A stretch of 31,364 nucleotides of DNA. It comes from Candidatus Methanoperedens sp. GTDB taxonomy: Archaea > Halobacteriota > Methanosarcinia > Methanosarcinales > Methanoperedenaceae. Shown here piece by piece: positions 21,391-29,231 of this stretch. The position numbers and the translations under genes were made by a program. The notes under the pieces were generated by a model that saw nothing but the letters and a program-made list of their open reading frames with translations, had not been told where the DNA came from and ran no database searches. The first letter of the stretch is position 1. Every line of letters starts with the position of its first letter. The stretch is from the NCBI GenBank assembly GCA_023249275.1, contig JAHFCV010000003.1, positions 1-31,364 on the forward strand, given 5' to 3'.

Positions 21391-22716
21391 ATGATTAAAA
21401 CAAACGAAGATGTATTAAGCTCAATCGAAGAAAACCAGGTCAGGTTTTTAAGACTCCAGTTCGTAGACATAGGCGGTCAGGTCAAGAACGTGGGTATCCC
21501 CGTATCGCAGGCTGAAAAAGCATTGAAATCCGGAATAGCCTTTGACGGCTCTTCAATAGAAGGGTTTGTGAGGATTGAAGAATCCGACATGATACTGAAA
21601 CCCGATATCAATACCTACAGGATACTTCCATGGGACGTAAGCGGCGGAAAGGTCGCAAGGCTGATATGCGATGTTTACAAGCCCAATGGCAAGCCCTTCG
21701 AAGGCGACCCGCGCTATGTATTAAAGAGAGCAATCCAGGAAGCTGCCAAGCGCGGTTTTGTTATGAACAATGGACCTGAGCTTGAATTCTTTTTCTTCAA
21801 GAGAAAAGACGACCAGGCTACCAATATTCCGCATGACTTCGGCGGCTACTTTGATTTCCCTCCTGTAGACCAGGCTGAAGAGATTCGCCAGAATATAGTC
21901 GTGGCGCTTGAGAACATGGGATTCAACATAGAGGCATCCCATCATGAGGTATCTGTAGGACAGCATGAGATAGATTTTAAATACGCTGATGCTTTAACAA
22001 CCGCTGATAATGTTATCACATTCAAGTTCGTAACAAAAACCATAGCGCGCATGAACAACCTCCATGCTTCATTCATGCCCAAACCCGTTTTCGGCATAAA
22101 CGGCTCGGGAATGCACACCAATATCTCCCTGTTTAAAGGCGGAAAAAATGCTTTCTATGACGAGTCAAAGGACATGGAAGTTAGCGACACGCTGCGATAC
22201 TTTATTGGCGGACTGAAGAAACACGTAAAATCCTTCACAGCAGTAACAAATCCCTCTATTAACTCATATAAGAGGATAGTGCCCGGATATGAAGCGCCTG
22301 TATATATCGCATGGTCAGGAGCCAACCGCTCATCCATGATACGCATCCCCGCAGCCAGGGGCATGAGTACCCGCATAGAACTTCGAAGCCCAGACCCTTC
22401 ATGCAATCCTTACCTTGCCTTTGCTGTAATTCTTATGGCTGGACTTGATGGCGTTGACAATAAGATAGACCCGGGCAAAGCCACAACACTCAATCTTTTC
22501 CATCTGGACGAAGAAGAACGAAAGAAACATGGAATCGAGTCGCTCCCCGGCGATTTGAAAGAAGCGCTGGATTACCTTGAAAAAGATAAAATCATACGGA
22601 AAGCGCTTGGAGAACACGTTTATACGGATTTCATGAGGCTTGGAAGGGCTGAATGGGACGCGTACAGGATAAGCGTACACCAGTGGGAACTTGACCGATA
22701 CCTGAACATAATCTAA
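21391..22716 (+). CDS. glnA: Glutamine synthetase, type I
   Basis: A 441-residue GSI that forms glutamine from glutamate, ammonia and ATP, the entry point of ammonium assimilation. Signatures are DGSSIEGFVRIEESD, the MPKPVFGINGSGMHTNISLF ATP/glutamate-site block and NRSSMIRIPAARG. There is no insert or Tyr adenylylation loop near the C-terminus, so this is the alpha subtype, normally controlled by feedback and small proteins rather than adenylylation. An AAGGGAT ribosome-binding site precedes the ATG. The nrpR gene follows after 10 bases, so the operon encodes both the enzyme and the repressor of nitrogen genes. Confidence 0.97.
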   Translation: MIKTNEDVLSSIEENQVRFLRLQFVDIGGQVKNVGIPVSQAEKALKSGIAFDGSSIEGFVRIEESDMILKPDINTYRILPWDVSGGKVARLICDVYKPNGKPFEGDPRYVLKRAIQEAAKRGFVMNNGPELEFFFFKRKDDQATNIPHDFGGYFDFPPVDQAEEIRQNIVVALENMGFNIEASHHEVSVGQHEIDFKYADALTTADNVITFKFVTKTIARMNNLHASFMPKPVFGINGSGMHTNISLFKGGKNAFYDESKDMEVSDTLRYFIGGLKKHVKSFTAVTNPSINSYKRIVPGYEAPVYIAWSGANRSSMIRIPAARGMSTRIELRSPDPSCNPYLAFAVILMAGLDGVDNKIDPGKATTLNLFHLDEEERKKHGIESLPGDLKEALDYLEKDKIIRKALGEHVYTDFMRLGRAEWDAYRISVHQWELDRYLNII

Positions 22717-22726
22717 AAAAGGTGAA

Positions 22727-23716
22727 ATGACAACAACGACTATCGACTCGCAGGTACAGAGAAAACTCATAGAGATTCTAAGGATTCTCCATGAGAACAA
22801 GGAACCCATAGGGGCGCGGTTGATAGCGGACAGGATGAATGAACGCGGATACGCTATCGGGGAGAGGGGGGTCCGCTATCATCTTCGCATCCTGGATGAG
22901 CGGGGTCTCACCCAGCGCCAGGGGTATGACGGCAGGGTTATCACGGAGCAAGGGATACATGAGCTTGGCAATGCGCTGGTAGGGGACAGGGTAGGTTTCA
23001 TCATTAACAGGATTGAAAAACTCATTTATGATACCACTTTTGACCTGAAAACCGGGGAGGGCACCGTAATAATCAATACGTCGATCATAGATAAGGACGA
23101 CTTTGATAAAACCATGGAAATACTCCGGCATGTTATATACAACGGCTATTCCATCAGTCCGTATATAAAGTTAATAGACGAGGGGACGGTCACTTCGGAT
23201 ATTGAAATCCCTGATGGCAAATTGGGACTGGCAACCATGTGCAGTATAACGGTTGATGGGATTTTGCTGAACAACGGGATTCCGGTCAATCCTAAATACG
23301 GCGGTATACTGGAAGTGAAAAACAGAAAACCCGTGCATTTTGAGGAGCTTATCGTATATAGCGGTACATCCATTGACCCGATGCGGATTTTTATGTCCAA
23401 GAAGATGACCGGGGTTATACCTGCTGTGGATACGGGTTCTGGCAAGCTTCTTGCTAACCTGCGTGAGATACCGATGACAGCAGTTTCAGAGGCTGAAAAA
23501 ATCCTGGGCTCTGTGATGGATGCCAGAATCGGGGGAATAGTGGAGATAGGAAAACCCGGCAAGTCGGTACTTAACGCGCCGGTTGACGCCGGAAAAGTGG
23601 GCGTGGTGGTGTATGCAGGAACGAATGCCATGGCTGCTGTGGAAGAGAGCGGTATTAATGTCACAACTTATCCGATTTCTACGATTATGGATTTTAAGGA
23701 ATTGAAGAAGCTGTAA
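22727..23716 (+). CDS. nrpR: NrpR-type nitrogen repressor (one effector domain)
   Basis: A 329-residue regulator with an N-terminal winged helix (RKLIEILRILHENKEPIGAR, RGVRYHLRILDERGLT) and a single NrpR effector domain from about residue 85 to the end (GFIINRIEKLIYDTTFDL, GKVGVVVYAGTNAMAAVEESG). In methanogens NrpR represses nif and gln genes when nitrogen is ample, and 2-oxoglutarate releases it. The one-domain form matches the NrpRI subunit of Methanosarcina rather than the two-domain Methanococcus protein. Its partner NrpRII is not in this window. Ribosome-binding site GGTGA; transcribed with glnA. Confidence 0.93.
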   Translation: MTTTTIDSQVQRKLIEILRILHENKEPIGARLIADRMNERGYAIGERGVRYHLRILDERGLTQRQGYDGRVITEQGIHELGNALVGDRVGFIINRIEKLIYDTTFDLKTGEGTVIINTSIIDKDDFDKTMEILRHVIYNGYSISPYIKLIDEGTVTSDIEIPDGKLGLATMCSITVDGILLNNGIPVNPKYGGILEVKNRKPVHFEELIVYSGTSIDPMRIFMSKKMTGVIPAVDTGSGKLLANLREIPMTAVSEAEKILGSVMDARIGGIVEIGKPGKSVLNAPVDAGKVGVVVYAGTNAMAAVEESGINVTTYPISTIMDFKELKKL

Positions 23717-24114
23717 GTTTTAGGAAGTGGGGATTGTTATAATATGACAGGAAATAATCATGTCTGTTCCTGAAAACGGTATATACAGGCATCGTACGGG
23801 GTTTGTGACTGCGTGCGATAGGAGTTATGTGCATCAATAAAACACATTGAACCCAAATATCTATAGCTCTACAGAAAAGAGGGCACGGATATAACTATAA
23901 TGTGCATCCAATGGCTTATTTGGCTTAATTTTACTATCTACTTCTTATTCTGTTTTATATTGTTCCTTAACCTACATCCGAACCACAGCAAGCTGTGGGG
24001 TATTCAGATAAAAATAAACGCTGACGAACTCGAATTTATTTTGATACCATTGTTCTTCTATTTTTTCAGATAGGCTTTTAGTCAAAATCGACATTAGAAT
24101 TGGTTGGGAACAAA
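23717..24114. other. Intergenic region after nrpR
   Basis: A gap of about 400 bp, AT-rich and without a convincing frame. TGTGCATC appears twice (about 23829 and 23900) in unrelated surroundings. The only marked structure is the bulged hairpin at 23976-24009. Confidence 0.5.
23976..24009. repeat. Bulged hairpin repeat, copy 2
   Basis: An outer stem ATCCGAA/TTCAGAT (23976-23982 with 24003-24009, one mismatch) encloses the inner 7-bp stem CCACAGC/GCTGTGG (23983-23989 with 23992-23998), with a GGTA bulge (23999-24002). Compared with 15414-15446 the stems differ at paired positions in a compensatory way, while GGTA and the downstream ATAAA-N-ATAAA are kept. Confidence 0.7.
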
Positions 24115-24927
24115 ATGGAAACAAAGAACATCATGAACATAGCCCTTGAATTATCAGGGTTCGATGATATACCAGGTGACAGTGAAATATTCTATCATGG
24201 AGAGAATATAAAGAAAATTCTATTTGGGATTGATATATGGGATGAGGACTTGATCAAAGCAAAAGAATTAGGAGTAGATTTAGTGATATCTCATCATCCA
24301 CCGAATCTGACTCCTGGAAAACGGTTTGCTGAAGTTATAGATAAACAAATAGAGCTTATGGTCTCAATGGGCGTTCCTATCGAGACAGCTCAAAAGACTA
24401 TAGTGCCTATTAAAAAGGAGTACAAGTTCAACCCTCTAAGGACACATGAGGACATAGTATCTTTAGCTCGAAAGCTCCATATGCCATTAATGAACATACA
24501 TCAGCCCTGTGATGAGATTGGGAGGCGAATATTGCAATCTGTGGTTGACGAACTAGGCGAGAGCAAATCAATTGTCGAATTAATAGATGCATATAATGAA
24601 ATTATTGAAATTAGAGAGAGTGGAAACCCGGTTGAATTAGTTTGTGGAAGCTTACAAAATAGGATCGGAAAGGCTATAGTCATTCACGGGGCTGGAACAA
24701 ATGGGGGTTATCCAGTAGCCAATACTCTATTCGATCAAGGCGTAAATACTGTTGTCTATATACATCTGTTGCCGCACCAAAAGGCTGATCGGGAGAGGTT
24801 GATAAGAGAAAATAAAGGTAATTTGATAGTTACCGGTCATTATCCCTCCGATGCTATTGGTATCAATCCTTTAATCCGAGAACTGGAAAAGAGAGGGTTA
24901 GAGGTTAAACGTTGCAATGGGTTATAG
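24115..24927 (+). CDS. NIF3-like (DUF34) metal-binding protein
   Basis: A 270-residue member of the NIF3/DUF34 family, dinuclear-metal proteins of unsettled function, linked to GTP cyclohydrolase I-type activity or to metal handling in some species. The N-terminal metal motif is GVDLVISHHPP (about residues 53-63). The C-terminal partner is LIVTGHYPSDAIGINPL, where many relatives have GHH-x-S-E. Here Tyr replaces the second His and Asp the Glu, so metal binding may differ. I prefer the start at 24115 over 24100 because conserved sequence begins at once (METKNIMNIALELSG). The DNA is more AT-rich than neighbouring core genes (many AGA, ATA and TTA codons), suggesting separate acquisition. Confidence 0.8.
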   Translation: METKNIMNIALELSGFDDIPGDSEIFYHGENIKKILFGIDIWDEDLIKAKELGVDLVISHHPPNLTPGKRFAEVIDKQIELMVSMGVPIETAQKTIVPIKKEYKFNPLRTHEDIVSLARKLHMPLMNIHQPCDEIGRRILQSVVDELGESKSIVELIDAYNEIIEIRESGNPVELVCGSLQNRIGKAIVIHGAGTNGGYPVANTLFDQGVNTVVYIHLLPHQKADRERLIRENKGNLIVTGHYPSDAIGINPLIRELEKRGLEVKRCNGL

Positions 24928-24942
24928 ATCTGATTATTAAAT

Positions 24943-25083
24943 CTTATTTTTGTGCCCCCTTCCTCTGATAAGAGCCTAAGCGACATTTGACGATAGACTC
25001 CCTCATGCACCCATCGAGATGCCCCGGATTTCCAATCCGGCCGGTTCGTTACCGCAAAACCCACATTCATGCTCGTAAAAACC
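24943..25083. repeat. Diverged intergenic element, copy 1
   Basis: Ordered blocks in this gap recur inverted at 30989-31140: TGCCCCCT (24953-24960), CCCTCATGCACCC (25000-25012), TGCCCC (25020-25025) and TTCATG (25066-25071), followed by TAAAAA. Spacing is similar. It includes a neat hairpin CCGGA/TCCGG (25024-25040). No coding frame is credible. Confidence 0.45.
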
Positions 25084-25123
25084 ATTGAGCAGATAGCTGT
25101 AAGACCGCCTTTATCATTACAGG

Positions 25124-26230
25124 CTATTGTTGTGATACCATAACAAACCCCCCCAATCTTTTTATCGCATCGTATCTCTCTTTCCTGTCAAGCTTCGCGC
25201 TATCCAGCGATTCCTGCAGCACCTGTATCGAGTTATCATAGGCTTCCCTGTCCACAGGATAAGGAAAACCATCCTTTCCCCCGTGCGTGAAACTGTACTT
25301 AACAGGGTCGCACCAGCTCGGTGCGCTCCCATACACCAAATCGGAAATCAGCGCAAGCGCCCGTATTTTTTGCGGTCCCATGCCTCCAAGCGATACCAGT
25401 TCCTCGTAGCTTTGGGGCTGCAATTCGTATGCTCTCTTCAATACTTCCATTCCCCGCTCGCTGATATCGATGTCCAGCACTGGATGGCGGGGCGGAAGCC
25501 CAAAGTCGCTTTCAAAATCAGCAAGAATCTTCTGCTTTGCAGGTTTCAAGTATTTTCGCAGGTGTTCCGGATTGTCATTCACAAGGTCAAGACTTATCCT
25601 GCGGGCGGATTCACTGTCTGATGCGGTCATATCCAGAACCTGCGCTTCTTTCCTGTCGCAGCAGATGCCTGAGTGCGGTTCATTGATGAAATTGCTTACG
25701 GAATCGGAAAGCCAGTGATAGCGGCGCGCATAATCCGTATTCATTCCCTGCTGCACTACAGCCCAGTCGCCCTTCTCGGTGAGAAAAAAACAGTGATGAT
25801 ATAACTGGTAGCCGTCCTGGATGCAGGAATTGTCCACTTTGGCAGCCATCCTGCTTGAATATTTCAACCTCTCTATCTTATCAGAGGAAAGTGAGAATAT
25901 CTCACCGCTTTTCTCAATCTCATCAGGCGCTTTTCGCGACACTGCGCCTTTCCCGCCTGCGACTGTTATGCCGTGCTTCTGCGGCGACAGCGCCATCTTG
26001 AGCGCGCCGCATGTGGTTGTTGTGGTTCCTGAGGAGTGCCAGTCGAATCCCAGCACGCATGAGAACGCCTGGAACCAGAAAGGGTCGGATATCCGCTTTA
26101 AAAATTCGTCCTGTCCGTATTCATAGATGAGCGCTTCGGTTATTCCTCCGGCTAACTTCACCATTCTCTTAAAGAGCCATGCAGGGGCTTTTCCTCCATG
26201 AAGAGGCAGGCTTACGGTGCCGGTACGCAT
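25124..26230 (-). CDS. DUF763 family protein
   Basis: A 368-residue cytoplasmic protein of the DUF763 family, found in archaea and some bacteria with no established function. The start MRTGTVSLPLHGGKAPAWL and the blocks GFDWHSSGTTTTTCGALKMAL, SKIDNSCIQDGYQLYHH-like (here KVDNSCIQDGYQLYHH) and VVQQGMN are characteristic. Near residues 278-300 EELVSLGGMGPQKIRALALI resembles a helix-hairpin-helix, hinting at nucleic-acid contact (inference). The gene stands alone; its promoter faces the divergent radical SAM gene. Confidence 0.88.
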   Translation of the reverse strand: MRTGTVSLPLHGGKAPAWLFKRMVKLAGGITEALIYEYGQDEFLKRISDPFWFQAFSCVLGFDWHSSGTTTTTCGALKMALSPQKHGITVAGGKGAVSRKAPDEIEKSGEIFSLSSDKIERLKYSSRMAAKVDNSCIQDGYQLYHHCFFLTEKGDWAVVQQGMNTDYARRYHWLSDSVSNFINEPHSGICCDRKEAQVLDMTASDSESARRISLDLVNDNPEHLRKYLKPAKQKILADFESDFGLPPRHPVLDIDISERGMEVLKRAYELQPQSYEELVSLGGMGPQKIRALALISDLVYGSAPSWCDPVKYSFTHGGKDGFPYPVDREAYDNSIQVLQESLDSAKLDRKERYDAIKRLGGFVMVSQQ

Positions 26231-26284
26231 GAATAGAGGTTAGCTGCCTAAATATTAAATGTAATGAAAGCATGGTGAAAGTGT

Positions 26285-27265
26285 ATGAAATTGAATGCGG
26301 CTATCAAAGCAGAACTTATTTCAATCGGTGCCATTGATATTGACCCCTCCCTCCTTGGCAGGCTCACAATTCCCACAGCAGGTCCCGGCGCCGGCGGCAA
26401 GGCTTTTTTTTTCAGGTCGGGAAAGCACAGGGTAAGGCTTGTGGTGGATTCCGGCTCGCCCCTGCGCGCGATAAAAGACAACGGCGAGATAGTGATACTG
26501 AAAGGCGGGATGGAATTTGTAAGGGGAACCATCGAAGAAGAACTCATACACTGTCCCGAACAGGCATACATTACCATGAGCGAGCGCTGCATTTATGACT
26601 GCAAGTTCTGTCCAGTCCCGAAACTTAAAGGCAAGATCAAATCCACTGAAGAACTGCTGGCGCTTGTTGAAGAAGCGTACAATCTGGGGAAGATGAAAGG
26701 AATTTCGATAACTTCTGGCGTAGAGGTATCGCCTGAGAAAGAAGTGGAAAGAGCGGTGGAACTTGTCAAAGCATTGCGGAAATATAATGTTACCATAGGC
26801 GTTTCTGTGTATCCCACAAAAGACTCATCGCGACTGTTGAAAGAGGCGGGCGCGAGTGAGATAAAATACAATGTGGAGACAATGGACAGGGAACTTTACG
26901 ATAAATACTGTAAGAAGCCGCCGCTTGACTTCACACTTCTGTGCCTGAAAGATGCTGTCAGGATATTCGGGAAGAACCATGTGTTTACGAATTTCATAGT
27001 CGGGCTTGGGGAGACAGATGAAACAGTTGAGAAATATTACGAGGAACTTGCTAAAATGGGCGTTATCCCGATAATAAGAGCCGTTGGCGTGCATCCCTTG
27101 CGTTTTGGTGAACTGGAAGCCGAGCGCCCGACGGCACAGAGGCTGCTGAAGCTTGCTAAAATGTCACGGAGGATTCTGGATAAATACGGGCTTGATGCAA
27201 GTGTTGCTAAGACCATGTGCCTGCCGTGCACGGGATGCGATTTGAATCCGCATGTGGATTTATGA
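26285..27265 (+). CDS. Radical SAM protein with C-terminal cysteine cluster
   Basis: A 326-residue radical S-adenosylmethionine enzyme: Cys102, Cys106 and Cys109 in RCIYDCKFCPVPK bind the [4Fe-4S] cluster, and GISITSGVEVSP supplies the SAM-contacting strand. It is preceded by an unusual 95-residue N-terminal domain (TIPTAGPGAGGKAFFFRSGK, RLVVDSGSPL). The C-terminus carries three closely spaced cysteines (CLPCTGCDLNPH), possibly an auxiliary cluster. The barrel resembles the biotin synthase/HcgA side of the superfamily, but I cannot name a substrate. The downstream JAMM gene is on the same strand 86 bp away. Confidence 0.85.
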   Translation: MKLNAAIKAELISIGAIDIDPSLLGRLTIPTAGPGAGGKAFFFRSGKHRVRLVVDSGSPLRAIKDNGEIVILKGGMEFVRGTIEEELIHCPEQAYITMSERCIYDCKFCPVPKLKGKIKSTEELLALVEEAYNLGKMKGISITSGVEVSPEKEVERAVELVKALRKYNVTIGVSVYPTKDSSRLLKEAGASEIKYNVETMDRELYDKYCKKPPLDFTLLCLKDAVRIFGKNHVFTNFIVGLGETDETVEKYYEELAKMGVIPIIRAVGVHPLRFGELEAERPTAQRLLKLAKMSRRILDKYGLDASVAKTMCLPCTGCDLNPHVDL

Positions 27266-27274
27266 AACTTCTAA

Positions 27275-27335
27275 CCGCAAAGTACGCGAAGGGCGCAAAG
27301 ATGCCTTTCCTTTGCGTTCTTTGCGCTCTCTGCGG
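27275..27335. repeat. GCAAAG-type hairpin repeat
   Basis: Two 26-bp arms (27275-27300 and 27310-27335), made of repeated CGCAAAG units and their complement, pair at 20 of 26 positions around a 9-nt loop. Hairpins of this exact style (CGCAAAG...CTTTGCG) are recalled as dispersed intergenic repeats in many environmental genomes. It sits between co-directional genes and might act as an mRNA stem-loop. Confidence 0.75.
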
Positions 27336-27351
27336 TGAATAAATTTATATT

Positions 27352-27753
27352 ATGATTAACGAAATCAAAATCTCAAAAAAGGATATCGAACTGATACAGG
27401 TAGAACTCGAATCCAACAAGCCCTATGAAGCCTGCGGCGTACTCATAGGCACCATCAGCGGCGGCACAGCGCATGTTGAAAAAGCCCTGCCTGTAACCAA
27501 CGTGAAGCGCACAAGGACGAGCTTCGAGCTTGACCCGAAAGAGCATTACAATGCCTGGAACGAAGCCGAAAAGAGTGGAAAGGAGATTGTTGGAGTGTAC
27601 CACACCCATCCTGTCTCATCGGCAGTTCCTTCGCTGTGGGACAGGGAGACAATGCAAAATGATACTTCTGTGTGGCTTATCGCAGGCGCCGATGGAATGA
27701 GAGCGTATGTGTGGGGGAATGGGATTAAAGCTGTAAAAATAATACAGTACTGA
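27352..27753 (+). CDS. JAMM/MPN-domain metalloprotease
   Basis: A 133-residue JAB1/MPN+ protein with the whole zinc motif: Glu26 (YEACGVLIG), His84 and His86 (VYHTHP), Ser94 and Asp97 (SLWD). Such archaeal enzymes cleave ubiquitin-like SAMP conjugates or release cysteine from sulfur-carrier proteins. No SAMP or E1-like gene is nearby, so the partner is unknown. Length equals a bare JAMM domain. An AATTTATATT stretch abuts the ATG, too close to be its TATA box, so it may be read with the radical SAM gene. Confidence 0.9.
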   Translation: MINEIKISKKDIELIQVELESNKPYEACGVLIGTISGGTAHVEKALPVTNVKRTRTSFELDPKEHYNAWNEAEKSGKEIVGVYHTHPVSSAVPSLWDRETMQNDTSVWLIAGADGMRAYVWGNGIKAVKIIQY

Positions 27754-27754
27754 T

Positions 27755-29155
27755 TTAAACCATCGCCCTTTCCAGCCCCTCCATCGCGACCTTATTCAAC
27801 CGCCGCGCCCTCTCCTCCGTTTTAGCCTCCGAGAACACCCTCACCTTTGGCTCAGTCCCGCTCGCTCTCACAAGGAACCAGCCGTCCGTGTAATCCACCC
27901 TCACGCCGTCCATGTCGCTGAGCCTTTCGTAATCCTGCGGTATCTCCTGCTTCAGCCTGTCCAGAATCGCATCTGTATTCGTACCTGCGGGCAACACCTT
28001 TGCATCCTTTATCTGGTGATATTTAGGATACGAAGCCACAAGCTCCGAAAGTGTCTTTCCTTCCTTTGCAAGTATCCCCGCCATCACTCCTGCCAGCATC
28101 GGACCCTCGCGGCTCCACTCAAGCAGCACCGAGCCGTGCTCCTCAAGCCCGACCTGCGCCCCGCATAACAGTTTTGCCTGCGCAAGATACGGCTCCCCAA
28201 CGGGGGTGTATATGACCTCTGCGCCAAGAGTTTTTGCAACGTCTTCTATGAGGTTGGAGAAAGCTATCGTCACGGCTATTATCTTTTTACGGTCTTTAGT
28301 CTGCCGCATAACATGGTCAGCGATAATCGCAGCGGAAACGTCTCCCTGTATGAACTTCCCGTTCTCATCCACAAAAGCCGTCCTGTCACCGTCGCCGTCA
28401 TGCGCCACGCCGAAATCCGCGCCTTCTTTGACGACAAGCTTTTTCAGCTTTTCAAGGTTTGCATCCGTGGGCTCAGGATTTCTCTCCCTGAACATGCCGT
28501 CGTATTTGCAATTGAATCTCACCACTTCATGACCCAAACTTTCAAGGGTTTCAGGCGTCACTGTTGATGCGGAGCCGCCCCCGCCGTCAACCACAATTTT
28601 CAATGGCTTTGCGGGAAAGAGCTTTTTTACATACTGCACTATGTGGGCGCGGTATCGCTCGCCTGCGCCGCTGTCTGTCAGTTTTCTCCCTTTTTTTGCT
28701 GTCTTCTTAATCTCGCCAAAATATATTTTCTCAAGCTCAAGGTCTTTTTCTGGAGAAAAACCCATGCCCTTTTTACTCAAACATTTTATGCCATTATATT
28801 CAGGCGGATTGTGCGAAGCTGTAATCATAACGCCCGCGTCCGCCTGCCTGCCGACTTCAAGCGAGAGTGTGTTCGGGGTTATTATCCCCAGTGTAAGCGC
28901 ATTGCAGCCGTGTTCTATTATTCCCTCCACAAGCGCCCCCTCAAGCATGGGTGAGGAGATTCTCGGGTCTTTTCCGATGGCAATTGTTTTTCCTTCTCCC
29001 AGATGTGTTGCCAGCGCGCCGCCGACACGTTTTGCTTTGTCAGCGCCCATGCCCTCGTTAACAACTCCCCTGAACCCGAAAGTCCCAAAAAGTTGTTTTT
29101 GTTTGCGGATATTTTTATAAGTATCAAATTTTCTGGTGAACTTTTCACATACCAT
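27755..29155 (-). CDS. Phosphohexomutase (phosphoglucosamine/phosphomannomutase family)
   Basis: A member of the alpha-D-phosphohexomutase family, interconverting 1- and 6-phospho sugars for cell-surface glycans. All four active-site loops are visible: the phosphoserine loop MITASHNPPEYNG, the Mg loop HDGDGDRTAF, the sugar loop GLEEHGSVLLEW and the phosphate loop RASGTEPKVRVFSE. Relatives begin one or two residues before LFGTFGFRG, but no ATG, GTG or TTG lies in frame there. The nearest is an ATG 21 codons upstream (29155), and a TTG exists at 29215. A TATA-like TTATAAAAATATC lies within this extension. The true start is therefore uncertain, and the 5' end may have been altered by the adjacent recombinase-bearing segment. 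GlmM versus ManB specificity cannot be decided. Confidence 0.88.
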   Translation of the reverse strand: MVCEKFTRKFDTYKNIRKQKQLFGTFGFRGVVNEGMGADKAKRVGGALATHLGEGKTIAIGKDPRISSPMLEGALVEGIIEHGCNALTLGIITPNTLSLEVGRQADAGVMITASHNPPEYNGIKCLSKKGMGFSPEKDLELEKIYFGEIKKTAKKGRKLTDSGAGERYRAHIVQYVKKLFPAKPLKIVVDGGGGSASTVTPETLESLGHEVVRFNCKYDGMFRERNPEPTDANLEKLKKLVVKEGADFGVAHDGDGDRTAFVDENGKFIQGDVSAAIIADHVMRQTKDRKKIIAVTIAFSNLIEDVAKTLGAEVIYTPVGEPYLAQAKLLCGAQVGLEEHGSVLLEWSREGPMLAGVMAGILAKEGKTLSELVASYPKYHQIKDAKVLPAGTNTDAILDRLKQEIPQDYERLSDMDGVRVDYTDGWFLVRASGTEPKVRVFSEAKTEERARRLNKVAMEGLERAMV

Positions 29156-29231
29156 AACTCTCGGATAGGTTTTTGGTGTATTAAACCTTTGTAAGTAAGT
29201 TTTATTTACTTTCAAACCAATCTACTTTTTA

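Noticed and set aside
25024..25056. tRNA-Gly-like fragment: 5-bp stem with 7-nt loop TTTCCAA, followed by GGTTCGTTACC resembling a T arm
   Set aside because: No variable region, only 3 bp in the T stem, no D arm and no matching acceptor strands; the related copy at 31 kb does not preserve it.
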